NCBI GenBank assembly: GCA_964404165.1
Contig: CAYOIZ010000022.1
Coordinates: forward strand, 1 to 64,000
Direction of reading: 5' to 3'
Origin: DASYLJ01 sp964404165
GTDB taxonomy: Bacteria > Desulfobacterota > Binatia > DP-6
Length of the DNA: 64,000 nucleotides
The translations under genes were made by a program, and so were the position numbers. Shown in pieces: positions 9,503 to 18,058 of the stretch. How positions within the stretch are numbered: the first letter of the stretch is position 1; each line of letters begins with the position of its first letter. The notes under the pieces are model-generated. The model was not told where the DNA came from, did not search any database, and saw only the letters and a program-made list of their open reading frames with translations.

Positions 9503-10048
9503 TTACTGATAGGCGACGTGACGCGTCGTCAGCACCTGGAGATCGGCGATGAGCTCACGCACGGCCGCGCGGGTGTCGCGCGCGTTCCGGCGCAGCTCAC
9601 GCTCGAGCTGGATGCGACGACCGTCCCGGAGGGAGCGGTTGCGGAGCTGCAGATGGGCCCGCTGCATCTCGGCACGCCGGTCGAGGAGACGATCGACCTT
9701 GGCGAGCGCCAGCAGTCGTACGCGGGGCTGTGGCGAGCCGTCGGCCACCGACAGGAGGCGCGACAGCAGGCCGACGTGGTGGCGTCCGATCTCCTCGGCG
9801 AGCCGCGGATCGGCGCGCACGATGATGAGGCAGAACGCGACCTCGAGCTCGCGCAGCGCCGCCTCGGTCTGGCCGCTCTTCAGGTGCGCGTCGGCGCGTT
9901 GGACCCGGGCGACGCACCGCCCGAAGCGGGCGCGCTCGATGGCAGCCAGGACAGGGCTGAGCAACGGCTGCGCCAGCAGCACCACGAGTCCGACCACCAA
10001 TGCCAGAGCGAGCGGCAGGAGGACGAGCGCGACGAGCGCGGTCGACAT
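9503..10048 (-). CDS. Membrane-anchored protein of unknown function
   Basis: 181 aa. A single N-terminal transmembrane segment (residues about 3-30, VALVLLPLALALVVG) is followed by a charged, Arg/Leu-rich, probably all-helical cytoplasmic domain ending TRHVAYQ. The part LKSGQTEAALRELEVAF resembles a TPR-like helix pair, but no family is recognised. The ATG at 10048 is chosen because a promoter at 10062-10090 lies downstream of the longer ATG start at 10090, which therefore would not be transcribed from it. It sits between the GH57 enzyme and the GlgC-like gene, so an accessory role in glucan metabolism is possible but unsupported by its sequence. Confidence 0.65.
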   Translation of the reverse strand: MSTALVALVLLPLALALVVGLVVLLAQPLLSPVLAAIERARFGRCVARVQRADAHLKSGQTEAALRELEVAFCLIIVRADPRLAEEIGRHHVGLLSRLLSVADGSPQPRVRLLALAKVDRLLDRRAEMQRAHLQLRNRSLRDGRRIQLERELRRNARDTRAAVRELIADLQVLTTRHVAYQ

Positions 10049-10061
10049 GCGAGTACGTGGA

Positions 10062-10090
10062 ACTGTAGGGGACGCCTCGTGCGGTGACAA
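10062..10090 (-). promoter_or_regulatory. Promoter of the membrane-anchored protein
   Basis: On the minus strand: TTGTCA (10085-10090), 17-nt spacer, TACAGT (10062-10067). The ATG at 10048 follows after 13 nt, giving a leader of roughly 6 nt. The box pair starts just after the stop of the GH57 gene. Confidence 0.55.
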
Positions 10091-10115
10091 GGGGGCACGG
10101 TGCTGTCCGGTCGCT

Positions 10116-11690
10116 TCAGAGCAGTACGCGGTAGTCCAGGGCGGGGAACGGGTTGTCGCGATCCTCGAGCACGGCGAGCGCGCGATCGTCGACGGCGTTG
10201 CGCTCGACCTCGTCGCACAGGCGCTGGCATCGCAGCAGGTTGTCCGTCGTCCGCCGCACCGCGTACTCCGCCGTCGTCTCGCGCGACATCATGAAGGCCC
10301 AGTCGCTCGCCTGTGCCAGCAGCAGCTCGCGCAGCGCCTGCGTCAGGGCACGCCGGGTGCGATCGTTCGCGCCGGGATAGCGCCGGCAGAGCGTCAGCAG
10401 GCGCTCGCCGGTGGCATGCAGGTGCGGGTATATCCAGTCGTTCTGCGACGCCAGCCAGACCTCCTGGTGGCCCTTCCAGCCCCAGGTGCTCGCCGCCGGC
10501 GTCGCCTCCTGCAGCACCGGATGGCGTTCGAGGTCGTCACCGAGGGTGCACGCCTCCAGCTCCGGCGTGGCGGCGAGCTGGCGCAGCACCAGATCGAGCC
10601 ACTGCGGGCCCTCGAACCACCAGTGTCCGAAGAGCTCGGCGTCGTACGGGCACACCACCACGGGCGGGCGGTCCATCGTCCGCGCCAGCCATTCCACCTG
10701 CGTGCGCCGCGACGCGACGAAGTGCGTCGCATGCACCTCCACGCGCTCGCGCGCACGGTCCGGATCGTACGGCTCCTTGGCGTCGGTCTTGCCCGTGATG
10801 CGATGGTACTTCATGCCGGTGTGGATGCGGCCGCTCGGCGGCAGGACGGGTCGCAGCTGCTCCTCGGGCAGATCGAACCCGATGTCGCGATAGAAGTCGC
10901 GGTACCAGAAGTCGCCCGGATACCCGTCGTCGGCGCTCCACACCTGCTTCGAGGTGTCGGGGTCACGGCCGTACGCCGCGACGCCGGACCCGCAGGCGAC
11001 GGGTGCGTACGCGCCGTACACCGGGCGCGGCGTGGCATGCGTCAGGCCGTGCGTGTCGACGACGAAGTACCGGAATCCGGCACGGGCGAGCTCGCGCTCC
11101 AGGCCCGGCACGTATGCGCACTCGGGCAACCAGAAGCCGTCCGCCGAGCGCCCGAAGAAGCGACGGTATTCGGCCGCCGCGACCTCGATCTGCGCCCGTA
11201 CGAGCGGCCCCGAGGTGCCCAGCAGCGGCAGGATGGCATGCGTGGCCGCGGTGGTGATGATGTCGACGAGGCCGCGCTCCTGGTAGGTGCGGAAGGCGCC
11301 CGCCAGGTCGTGCTGCCACTCGTCGAGGAACAGCGTCCGCGCGCGCGTGAAGCGCCGGAGGTACATCTCGGCGCAGCGATGGAACGCCGGCTCGGGGCGC
11401 GTCCGCCGCTCCTCCTTCTCCGCCAGCTCCACGAGCCGATCGAGGTGCCGGAGATAGCGCGCGCGCAGCAGCCGGTCGGCGAGCATGCCCAGCAGGGTGG
11501 GGCTCAGCGACAGCGTGAAGCGTGCCGGCACCCGATCGCGGTCGAGGCCGTCGAGCACCTCGAGCAGCGGCAGGTACGTCTCGGTGATGGCCTCGAACAG
11601 CCACCGCTCCTCGAGGAAGTCGTCGTGCTCCGGATGCCGGACGAACGGGAGGTGGGCGTGCAGCAGGAGGGCGATGCGACCCTGGATCAT
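10116..11690 (-). CDS. GH57 1,4-alpha-glucan branching enzyme
   Basis: 524 aa, the usual length for GH57 branching enzymes (formerly DUF1957). The N-terminal (beta/alpha)7 domain starts with IALLLHAHLPFVRHP. The nucleophile Glu is in WLPECAY and the acid/base Asp in PYDAELFGHWWFEG; STWGWKGHQEVWL and NDWIYPHLH are typical of the C-terminal region. The enzyme makes alpha-1,6 branches in alpha-glucan such as glycogen. It lies 18 nt downstream of the DUF4912 gene and is probably co-transcribed with it, an association known in other bacteria. No glycogen synthase or phosphorylase is in the window. Confidence 0.93.
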   Translation of the reverse strand: MIQGRIALLLHAHLPFVRHPEHDDFLEERWLFEAITETYLPLLEVLDGLDRDRVPARFTLSLSPTLLGMLADRLLRARYLRHLDRLVELAEKEERRTRPEPAFHRCAEMYLRRFTRARTLFLDEWQHDLAGAFRTYQERGLVDIITTAATHAILPLLGTSGPLVRAQIEVAAAEYRRFFGRSADGFWLPECAYVPGLERELARAGFRYFVVDTHGLTHATPRPVYGAYAPVACGSGVAAYGRDPDTSKQVWSADDGYPGDFWYRDFYRDIGFDLPEEQLRPVLPPSGRIHTGMKYHRITGKTDAKEPYDPDRARERVEVHATHFVASRRTQVEWLARTMDRPPVVVCPYDAELFGHWWFEGPQWLDLVLRQLAATPELEACTLGDDLERHPVLQEATPAASTWGWKGHQEVWLASQNDWIYPHLHATGERLLTLCRRYPGANDRTRRALTQALRELLLAQASDWAFMMSRETTAEYAVRRTTDNLLRCQRLCDEVERNAVDDRALAVLEDRDNPFPALDYRVLL

Positions 11691-11708
11691 CTTCGCGGCC
11701 CCGGACGA

Positions 11709-12452
11709 TCAGCGAAACGGGAGGGCGTCGCTCGATCCCGACGGCGCGGGCGAGGAGAAGGTCACCGGCTCGCTCGCCACCCACTGGCCGGACCACTCGG
11801 CCGACGCTGGCGCGGTCCCCTGACGGCTCATCGTCACCCAACGCACGCTGGTGTCGGACGACGGATGGGCCGGAGGCGACACCGTCGAATTGGATCGGAC
11901 CAGGCAGACGAACCGGCCGCTCGGCGCACGCAGGCCGACCTCGACGGACCAGGTGTCGTCGGGCTCGACCTCGACGTACCAGCGTTCGGCCCCGGGCGTG
12001 AGCGGCAGATCGGCGACGACGCGGCTGTGCGGCTGTTCGCCACGATGGAGGCGGAGGACCTCCGTCACGCGTTCCGCCTCTGACCCGAGCGAGCGGAGCG
12101 CCTCCACCCGCGTCACCGGCATGATCTCCCACCAGACGAAGAGACAGCAGGGATCGCGTGCCGTCAGGACCGCCCGATTCACTCCGTAGGCGCGGGGCAG
12201 GGTCCCGGTGTCGGCGGTCTGCGGTCCGGCCGGCGCCGGGCCGTTGCCCGCGGAGAACTTGGTGGCCTCGACGGCTTCGTGTGGGCCCTGCGACGGCGGG
12301 TGATTCTCCGGGCGGGTCGGAGCGACCTCGGGAGGGACGCCATGGAGGAAGGGCTCGAGGCCGGCCTGCGCGCGCCGGAAGACCTCCTGCGCACAGGCGA
12401 CGATGAGCTCGAGAGCCCCCCGACCAGCACTCACGACGTCCGTCAAGCTCAC
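11709..12452 (-). CDS. DUF4912 domain protein
   Basis: 247 aa. Residues about 85-200 match DUF4912: LPRAYGVNRAVLTARDPCCL, then FVWWEI, and later WYVEVEPDDTWSVEVGLR. Residues 1-80 are low in complexity and Pro-rich. The GTG start at 12452 sits 6 nt after a TACGAT -10 box. DUF4912 genes commonly accompany GH57 branching enzymes, as here; the domain has an immunoglobulin-like, carbohydrate-binding-like appearance, so a glucan-binding role is plausible. The function is not established. Confidence 0.85.
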   Translation of the reverse strand: MSLTDVVSAGRGALELIVACAQEVFRRAQAGLEPFLHGVPPEVAPTRPENHPPSQGPHEAVEATKFSAGNGPAPAGPQTADTGTLPRAYGVNRAVLTARDPCCLFVWWEIMPVTRVEALRSLGSEAERVTEVLRLHRGEQPHSRVVADLPLTPGAERWYVEVEPDDTWSVEVGLRAPSGRFVCLVRSNSTVSPPAHPSSDTSVRWVTMSRQGTAPASAEWSGQWVASEPVTFSSPAPSGSSDALPFR

Positions 12453-12458
12453 GACAGC

Positions 12459-12487
12459 ATCGTAGCGGGTCGACGCGGGAGCGGCAA
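12459..12487 (-). promoter_or_regulatory. Promoter of the DUF4912-GH57 operon (leaderless)
   Basis: On the minus strand: TTGCCG (12482-12487), 17-nt spacer, TACGAT (12459-12464). The GTG start follows only 6 nt later, placing the expected transcription start on or next to the start codon. Confidence 0.6.
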
Positions 12488-12510
12488 CGCACTGCGGCGA
12501 GAAATCGCGT

Positions 12511-12981
12511 TCAGGGGGCCGATCGGGCGTGCTGCGTCAGCGCCGCCAGGACGGCGGCAGGCTCCGCGGCCCGGAGCATCGTGCTCCGCAGCTCGGGTGA
12601 TCGCAGCAGGGTAGCGACGCCGGCCAGGATTCGCAGGTGCGCGTCGCCCGCATTGGGAGGCGACAGGACCAGCGCGACGATGTCGATCCACACCGTCGGC
12701 ACCGGCTCGTACAGACCGCGTGCCGACACCGCGAGGGCGACGGCCGGCTCCGTCATGCCGTTCAGGCGGGCGTGCGGCACGCCGACGCCGATCTCGAGCA
12801 CTGCGGTCGAGGCCTCGGCTTCGCGCGCGACCACGGCCTTCACGGCCGACGCGACGCCGTCGTCGGCGACGGCGCCCGCGCGCGCGAGCTGGCCGATGAG
12901 CCCCTCGACCGTCTCCCGGAAGGTCCGCCAGGGGGGCGCGATCGCGATCAGCTCCGGACGCAGACGAGCGACGAAACTCAT
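12511..12981 (-). CDS. PTS EIIA (fructose/nitrogen-type, PtsN-like) domain protein
   Basis: 156 aa, a single EIIA type-2 domain. The phosphorylatable His is His70 in EIGVGVPHARLNG, the canonical GxAxPH site with a small change. VLSPPNAGDAHLRILAGVATLL is the usual second half. It lacks any EIIB or EIIC fusion, so a regulatory, PtsN-like role is more likely than transport. It has its own promoter diverging from pfk; the shared 86-nt region could co-ordinate it with glycolysis. Confidence 0.85.
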   Translation of the reverse strand: MSFVARLRPELIAIAPPWRTFRETVEGLIGQLARAGAVADDGVASAVKAVVAREAEASTAVLEIGVGVPHARLNGMTEPAVALAVSARGLYEPVPTVWIDIVALVLSPPNAGDAHLRILAGVATLLRSPELRSTMLRAAEPAAVLAALTQHARSAP

Positions 12982-12990
12982 GGCGGCGCT

Positions 12991-13019
12991 GGTGTACCGC
13001 CCTCGAACGCGGATGACAA
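12991..13019 (-). promoter_or_regulatory. Promoter of the EIIA gene (near-leaderless)
   Basis: On the minus strand: TTGTCA (13014-13019), 17-nt spacer, TACACC (12991-12996), then 9 nt to the ATG at 12981. Confidence 0.6.
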
Positions 13020-13052
13020 CGAAAACGACGCATCGTGGCGTGGTCGGGCCCC

Positions 13053-13061
13053 TGCTATGAT
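13053..13061 (+). promoter_or_regulatory. Extended -10 promoter of pfk (leaderless)
   Basis: TGC followed by TATGAT (13056-13061) forms an extended -10 element; no good -35 box is visible. The ATG at 13068 is 6 nt further, so the message should start at or beside the start codon. Confidence 0.55.
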
Positions 13062-13067
13062 CACCGC

Positions 13068-14030
13068 ATGCGACGGATCGGCATCCTCACCAGCGGCGGG
13101 GACGCACCCGGAATGAACGCGGCGATCCGAGCCGCGGTGCGCCACGGGCTGTCGATCGGCCTCGAGGTCGTCGGCATCCGGCGCGGATTCGCCGGGCTCC
13201 TCGGCGGCGAGATCGAACCGCTCACCCGCACCGGCGTGGCCAACGTCATCCAACGTGGCGGTACCATCCTCGGCACCTCCCGGAGCGATCGCTTCCGCGA
13301 GCCCGAGGGACGGACGCGGGCGGCTGCTCTGCTACGCGAAGCCCGAGTCGAGGGCCTGGTCGTCATCGGTGGGGAGGGCACGCTCCGCGGCGCCTCGCTG
13401 CTCTCCCGGGAGCACGGCCTGGCGGTGGCCGGCGTCCCTGGGACGATCGACAACGACGTCTACGGCACCGACTTCACCATCGGCTTCGACACCGCCGTGA
13501 ACACCGCGCTCGACGCCATCGACCGCATCCGCGACAGCGCCGCGTCCCACGACCGTCTCTTCATCGTGGAGGTGATGGGCCGTGCCTGCGCGGACATCGC
13601 CCTGTCCGTCGGCGTCGCCGGCGGGGCCGAAGCCGTGATCATCCCGCATGCGCCGAGCGATCTCGTGCGGCTCGGCGCCGATCTCTGGAAGAGCTGGGAG
13701 CGCGGCAAGCGCAGCAGCATCATCGTCGTGGCCGAGGGCGGCGAGCAGGGACGGGCATTCCGCGTCGCCCGCGGCCTGCAGGACATCACGGGCCTGGAGC
13801 CGCGCGTCTGCGTCCTGGGGCACATCCAGCGCGGGGGGACGCCGTCGGCCCGCGACCGCATTCTCGGCAGCCGGCTCGGTGCGGCAGCGATCGACATCCT
13901 GCTCGAAGGTGGTGGCTTCATGGCCGGTGAGGCGGGAGGTCGGCTGGTCCGGGTGCCGCTGGACGACACGTGGGGCAAGGAACGGGTGCCCCCGATGGAC
14001 CTGCAGGAGCTGGCGCAGGAGCTGGCGTAG
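13068..14030 (+). CDS. 6-phosphofructokinase
   Basis: 320 aa, normal for a bacterial PfkA-type enzyme. Motifs in order: ILTSGGDAPGMNAAIRA, GTSRSDRF, VIGGEGTLRGA, GVPGTIDNDVYGTD, FIVEVMGR and LGHIQRGGTPSARDR. The enzyme phosphorylates fructose 6-phosphate to the 1,6-bisphosphate. Gly in GTIDND and the second Gly of GGEG are the pair typical of ATP use; pyrophosphate enzymes usually carry Asp and Lys there. Unusual is Glu in GGEG where Escherichia coli PfkA has Mg-binding Asp103. ATG 13068 is preferred to 13035 because the family begins at MRRIGILTSGG and the -10 box lies inside the longer version. It is divergent from the EIIA gene. Confidence 0.92.
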   Translation: MRRIGILTSGGDAPGMNAAIRAAVRHGLSIGLEVVGIRRGFAGLLGGEIEPLTRTGVANVIQRGGTILGTSRSDRFREPEGRTRAAALLREARVEGLVVIGGEGTLRGASLLSREHGLAVAGVPGTIDNDVYGTDFTIGFDTAVNTALDAIDRIRDSAASHDRLFIVEVMGRACADIALSVGVAGGAEAVIIPHAPSDLVRLGADLWKSWERGKRSSIIVVAEGGEQGRAFRVARGLQDITGLEPRVCVLGHIQRGGTPSARDRILGSRLGAAAIDILLEGGGFMAGEAGGRLVRVPLDDTWGKERVPPMDLQELAQELA

Positions 14031-14082
14031 CGACTGGTCCGAGTTCCCCCCCCGGCGTCGATCTGCTATCCGGCGGCACCCC

Positions 14083-15387
14083 ATGACGTCCGCACACGGT
14101 GACGCCGCCCTCCACCCGAATCGACATCGCATCTCGCTCGCCATCGCCGTCCTCGCGACGGTACCGGGCATCGTGATCCGGCTCACCGAGCCGCATCTCT
14201 CGCACCCGGCCGAGGCACTGCTCTTCGGCCTCGCCATCGTCGGCGCCGCATTCATGCTGTCGTGGGCCGCCGAGGTGGCCCAGATCGACATCTCGGCCGG
14301 CCTCGCGATCGCGCTGCTCGCCTTCATCGCGGTGCTCCCCGAGTACGCCGTGGACATGGTGTTCGCCTGGAAGGCCGGACACGCCGTCGCGGCGTTCGGC
14401 CCGGAGTGCCGGCCACCGGGCGAGCTGCTCGAATCGCCGTGTTCGCTGGCACTCGCCAACATGACCGGTGCCAACCGGCTGCTCATCGGCATCGGGTGGT
14501 CCATGGTCGTGTTCATCGCCTGGTACCGCACCAGCAAGAAGGGCGACACCTTCACCGGCGTGGCGCTCGAGCGGTCGAACTCCATCGAGCTGGCGTTCCT
14601 GGCCGTCGCGACGGCCTACTCGCTGACGCTGCCGCTCAAGACCACGATCACGCTGCTCGACGCGATGGTGCTGGTCGGCATCTTCATCGCCTACACCATC
14701 CGCATCTCGACGGCACCGGCGGAGGAGCCCCACCTCGTCGGCCCCGCGAGCTACCTCGGCACGTTCGGTGATGCCCCGCGGCGAACCGTGGTGGGCATCC
14801 TCTTCGTGTTCGCCGCCGGCGTCATCCTGCTGGTCGCCGAGCATTTCGCCGAAGCGCTGGTGGCGACGGGACGCGACTACAACATCAGCGAATTCCTCCT
14901 CGTGCAGTGGCTCGCGCCGCTGGCGTCGGAAGCGCCCGAGCTGCTGGTGGCGGGTCTCTACGCGTGGCGGCTCAACACGGTCGCCGGCCTCGGCACGCTG
15001 GTGTCGTCGAAGGTGAACCAGTGGACGCTGCTGGTGGGGACGCTCCCCATCGTCTTCGCCATCGCGTCGGGGACGCTCGGCGGACTGCCGGTCGAGCCGC
15101 GGCAGCGCGAGGAGCTGCTGCTCACCGCGGCGCAGTCGGTGTTCGCCGTCGCCATCCTGGTGTCCCTGTCGATCTCCAAGTGGGAGGCCCTGACGCTCTT
15201 CGGCCTGTTCTGGGCGCAGTTCATCCTGGGCGGCATGGTGCCGGAGGCCTGGCACGGCGTGGAGCGCATCGGGGTGTCCATCGTGTACCTGCTCCTCGCC
15301 GCCTGGATCGTCGTGCGCGAGATGGCGGCGGTGAAGACGCTCCTGCGCGACGGCTTCCGCACGTCGCACCAGGCGCTGCGGGAATAG
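14083..15387 (+). CDS. Sodium/calcium exchanger family membrane protein
   Basis: 434 aa with about 10-11 hydrophobic segments. The two inverted alpha repeats of the CaCA superfamily are visible: the first around AVLPEYAVDMVFAW and LALANMTGANRLL, the second around WLAPLASEAPELLVAGL and GTLVSSKVNQWTLLVG. The conserved acidic residues (LPEY and SEAPE) are present. It probably exchanges calcium or another cation for sodium or protons across the inner membrane. The ATG at 14083 follows a TGC-TATCCG extended -10-like element by 10 nt, hinting at a separate promoter 52 nt after pfk. The longer open frame upstream overlaps pfk and is a shadow. Confidence 0.88.
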   Translation: MTSAHGDAALHPNRHRISLAIAVLATVPGIVIRLTEPHLSHPAEALLFGLAIVGAAFMLSWAAEVAQIDISAGLAIALLAFIAVLPEYAVDMVFAWKAGHAVAAFGPECRPPGELLESPCSLALANMTGANRLLIGIGWSMVVFIAWYRTSKKGDTFTGVALERSNSIELAFLAVATAYSLTLPLKTTITLLDAMVLVGIFIAYTIRISTAPAEEPHLVGPASYLGTFGDAPRRTVVGILFVFAAGVILLVAEHFAEALVATGRDYNISEFLLVQWLAPLASEAPELLVAGLYAWRLNTVAGLGTLVSSKVNQWTLLVGTLPIVFAIASGTLGGLPVEPRQREELLLTAAQSVFAVAILVSLSISKWEALTLFGLFWAQFILGGMVPEAWHGVERIGVSIVYLLLAAWIVVREMAAVKTLLRDGFRTSHQALRE

Positions 15388-16611
15388 CTACGCCAGGACC
15401 TTGGCGTCGCGCAGCCGCGTGATGGTGGCGTCGTCGTAGCCGCAGACGTCGCGCAGCACTTGATCGGTGTCGGCGCCGAGACACGGCGCCGGACGCCGCA
15501 CGCGCGAGTCGCTCGCCGACATCGTCCACGGTACGCCGGCGTGCTTGCGCACGCCCACCTCGGGATGCTCGAGCTCGACGAAGTAGCCGCGCTCGGCGAG
15601 GTGCGGGTCGTCCGCCAGGTCGCGGTTCGTCGCCACCGTGAACGCGGGGATGCCGGCGGCCTGCAGGCGTGCCGTGACGTCACCCGGCTCCTGCGTCAGC
15701 GTCCACGCCGTCACCAGCTCCTCGAGCGCGTCCTCGTGCCGCTTTCGCGCGACCACGGTCACGAAGCGCGCATCGGCGGCCAGCTCGGGCTGCCCCATGA
15801 TCTCGGTGCAGCGCCGCCACGCCGCGTCGTCCTCGATGGCGATGGCGACCCAGCGATCGTCGCCGCCACCGGTGCGGAAGACGCCGTGGGGCGCCATGTG
15901 CGGATCGCGGTTGCCGTCACGTTCCGGCGCGACGCCGTTCATCGTCTGCGCCAGGAGACCCTCGGGCAGCACGGCCATCGACGTTTCCCACTGGGAGAGA
16001 TCGATGTACTGGCCCTTGCCCGTCTTGGCGCGGTGGAGCAGCGCCGCCAGCACGGCGACGGCCCCGTGCAGACCGCCGGTGGGATCGCCGTACGAGACGC
16101 CGACGTGCATCGGCGGAAACCCCTTGTAGCCCGTCAGTGAGGACATGCCGGAGAGGGGCACCTGCGCCGGTCCGTACGACACCTTGTCGTGATCGGGGCC
16201 GGTGGCGCCGTAGCCGGAGAGCGCGATCATGATGACGTCGGGCCGCAGCCCCCGCAGCACCTCGTAGCCGAGACCCATCCGGTCCATCACGCCGGCGGCG
16301 AAGTTCTCGACGACGACGTCGCTGCTGGCGCAGATCGCCTTCGCCACCGCGAGCGCATCGGGCTGCTTCATGTCGAGCGTGACGCTCTTCTTGCCCTGGT
16401 TGAACTGGTTGAAGTAGCCGCTGCGATTCTTGCCGGGCTTGAACTCGGCGAACGGCGGCAGCAGCCGCGTGACGCAGAGCCGGGTGGCGGTCTCGACGCG
16501 AATGACCTCGGCGCCGAGGTGCGCCAGCTGCAGCGTGCAGAACGGCCCCGCCCACACCCACGTGAAGTCCGCGACGCGGATGCCTTCGAGCGGTGCACGG
16601 CGCGGGGTCAC
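15388..16611 (-). CDS. Class III (CaiB/BaiF) CoA-transferase, second of a pair
   Basis: 407 aa. Family marks: RVADFTWVWAGPFCTLQLAHLGAE at the start (in two overlapping blocks), GKNRSGYFNQFNQGKKSVTLD, and VSYGDPTGGLHG with the catalytic Asp at about 176. The enzyme moves CoA between carboxylic acids. The GTG start at 16611 overlaps the stop of the upstream CoA-transferase as GTGA; the longer ORF from 16713 adds an Arg-rich tail lying over the neighbour. A paired arrangement resembles heteromeric enzymes such as BbsEF (benzylsuccinate CoA-transferase) or SmtAB; the substrate cannot be read from the sequence. The 3' end converges with the exchanger, stop codons abutting. Confidence 0.88.
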   Translation of the reverse strand: MTPRRAPLEGIRVADFTWVWAGPFCTLQLAHLGAEVIRVETATRLCVTRLLPPFAEFKPGKNRSGYFNQFNQGKKSVTLDMKQPDALAVAKAICASSDVVVENFAAGVMDRMGLGYEVLRGLRPDVIMIALSGYGATGPDHDKVSYGPAQVPLSGMSSLTGYKGFPPMHVGVSYGDPTGGLHGAVAVLAALLHRAKTGKGQYIDLSQWETSMAVLPEGLLAQTMNGVAPERDGNRDPHMAPHGVFRTGGGDDRWVAIAIEDDAAWRRCTEIMGQPELAADARFVTVVARKRHEDALEELVTAWTLTQEPGDVTARLQAAGIPAFTVATNRDLADDPHLAERGYFVELEHPEVGVRKHAGVPWTMSASDSRVRRPAPCLGADTDQVLRDVCGYDDATITRLRDAKVLA

Positions 16612-17801
16612 AGCACGCCCTCCGCCGCGAGCGCCGCGGCGTCGAGCCCGTGCGCACCGAAGACCTCGGCGTTGTGCTGGCCGAGACACGGTGCCGGTCG
16701 ACGCAGGGTCCATGGCGTGACCGACATGCGATACGGCGCCCCGGGCATCGTCACCGCGCCGGCCACGGGATGGTCGACGGTGACGAAGAAGCCGCGTGCC
16801 TGCAGATGCGGCGACGCGATCAGGTCACCCATCGTCGACACCGGCGCGAACGGCACACGCCGCGCCTGGGCGGCGTCGTAGAGCTCCTGCACCGACTGCG
16901 TGGCGCACCACTCCTGCAGGAACACCTGGAGCGCGTCGAAGTTCGCCCCGCGCGCGATGCGATTCTCGAACAGCTCCATCTCCGCCCACTCCGGGGTGCC
17001 CATGATCTCCACGAAGGCGCGCCACTGATGCTCCTCGACGCAGCAGATGAAGATCCAGCCGTCGCGGCACTCCATGAAGCAGAGCGGCTGGATCGGTTTC
17101 GCCCCGAGCCGCGATGCCACGAGTCCGCAGTAGGGCCAGAACTCGAACGTCAGCTCGAGGATGGCGGCCACCGACTCCTGCGTCGACACCTCGACGTGCT
17201 CGCCGTGTCCGCTGCCGATGCGCGCGAACAACGCCGCCAGGGAGGGAATCGCCGCGTTGAGGCCCGCCTGGAACCCGGACTGATCGCCGAACGCCTTGAG
17301 CGGCGGCAGCTCGGGATGCTGTGGATCGCCGTTCAGCTGTGCGATGCCACCGGCGCTCCACGTGACGACGTCGGAGCCGCGATATGCCGCGTGCGGTCCG
17401 CGCAGCCCGAACGGGGCGATCGACGTCATCACGAGCTGCGGATTGATCGCCGAGAGGCGGTCCCAGTCGAGCCCGTGCGCCGCCATCTCGGTGGGATGCA
17501 CCTCGTGGACGAGCAGGTCGACGTCGCGCACGAGGCGGTCGAGGATCTCGTGGCCGCGCGGCGCGGTCAGATCCAGCGTGACGCCGCGCTTGTTGGTGTT
17601 GAGGTAGAGGAACAGTCCGCTCTTCTCGGGGTGCGGTGTCCCGCCCGGGAAGGGGCCACGCTGGCGCGATCGATCGCCGCTGCCGGGACGCTCGATCTTC
17701 ACCACGTCGGCGCCGAGGTCGGCGAGCATCTTGGTGGCGTAGGATGCGCCCACCAGATCGCCGATCTCGAGGACGCGCAGCCCGTCCAGTGCGCCCGTCA
17801 C
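16608..17801 (-). CDS. Class III (CaiB/BaiF) CoA-transferase, first of a pair
   Basis: 397 aa. Starts MTGALDGLRVLEIGDLVGAS, continues with ATKMLADLGADVVKIERPGSGD, NTNKRGVTLDL and LKAFGDQSGFQAG, where Asp about 173 is the expected catalytic residue that forms the acyl-anhydride intermediate. It is 7 nt-scale coupled on both sides: 2 nt after the small ORF upstream and overlapping the second CoA-transferase by 4 nt. The two proteins are clearly paralogous but not identical, fitting a heteromer with both active sites apparently kept. Confidence 0.88.
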   Translation of the reverse strand: MTGALDGLRVLEIGDLVGASYATKMLADLGADVVKIERPGSGDRSRQRGPFPGGTPHPEKSGLFLYLNTNKRGVTLDLTAPRGHEILDRLVRDVDLLVHEVHPTEMAAHGLDWDRLSAINPQLVMTSIAPFGLRGPHAAYRGSDVVTWSAGGIAQLNGDPQHPELPPLKAFGDQSGFQAGLNAAIPSLAALFARIGSGHGEHVEVSTQESVAAILELTFEFWPYCGLVASRLGAKPIQPLCFMECRDGWIFICCVEEHQWRAFVEIMGTPEWAEMELFENRIARGANFDALQVFLQEWCATQSVQELYDAAQARRVPFAPVSTMGDLIASPHLQARGFFVTVDHPVAGAVTMPGAPYRMSVTPWTLRRPAPCLGQHNAEVFGAHGLDAAALAAEGVL

Positions 17802-17803
17802 CG

Positions 17804-18052
17804 TCAGGCCCCGGTGGCCAGACGGAGGAGCTCGTCGACGGAATCGGGCTCGGCGACGTCACCGAGCCGGATCATGATATCCGTGTGCGAGCGCTCCGCG
17901 ACGGGCCACTCCTGCACGACCCGCCAGCCCGGTCCGTCCTGCGCCAGGAGCCGGACCCGCTGCTGGTCCTCGGTGAGGCCGATCGCCGCGCGTTCACTCG
18001 GCGTCGTGCTGAAGAGCGCGTAGCCCGCCTGCTTGATGGTGACGAAGTACAC
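17804..18052 (-). CDS. Small protein of unknown function, first gene of the CoA-transferase operon
   Basis: 82 aa, no signal peptide or membrane segment, beginning MYFVTIKQAGYALFSTTPSE and ending ELLRLATGA. Its GTG start at 18052 lies 6 nt behind a TAGGAC -10 box, and its stop is 2 nt before the first CoA-transferase. The promoter and tight spacing make it a real gene. No family recognised; co-expression suggests a link to the CoA-transferase reaction, but nothing in the sequence indicates enzyme activity. Confidence 0.65.
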   Translation of the reverse strand: MYFVTIKQAGYALFSTTPSERAAIGLTEDQQRVRLLAQDGPGWRVVQEWPVAERSHTDIMIRLGDVAEPDSVDELLRLATGA

Positions 18053-18058
18053 GCAGCG

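Noticed and set aside
13081..14030. pfk as a pyrophosphate-dependent enzyme because of the GGEG motif
   Set aside because: Pyrophosphate enzymes usually carry Asp after GGxx and Lys before TIDND; here both positions are Gly.
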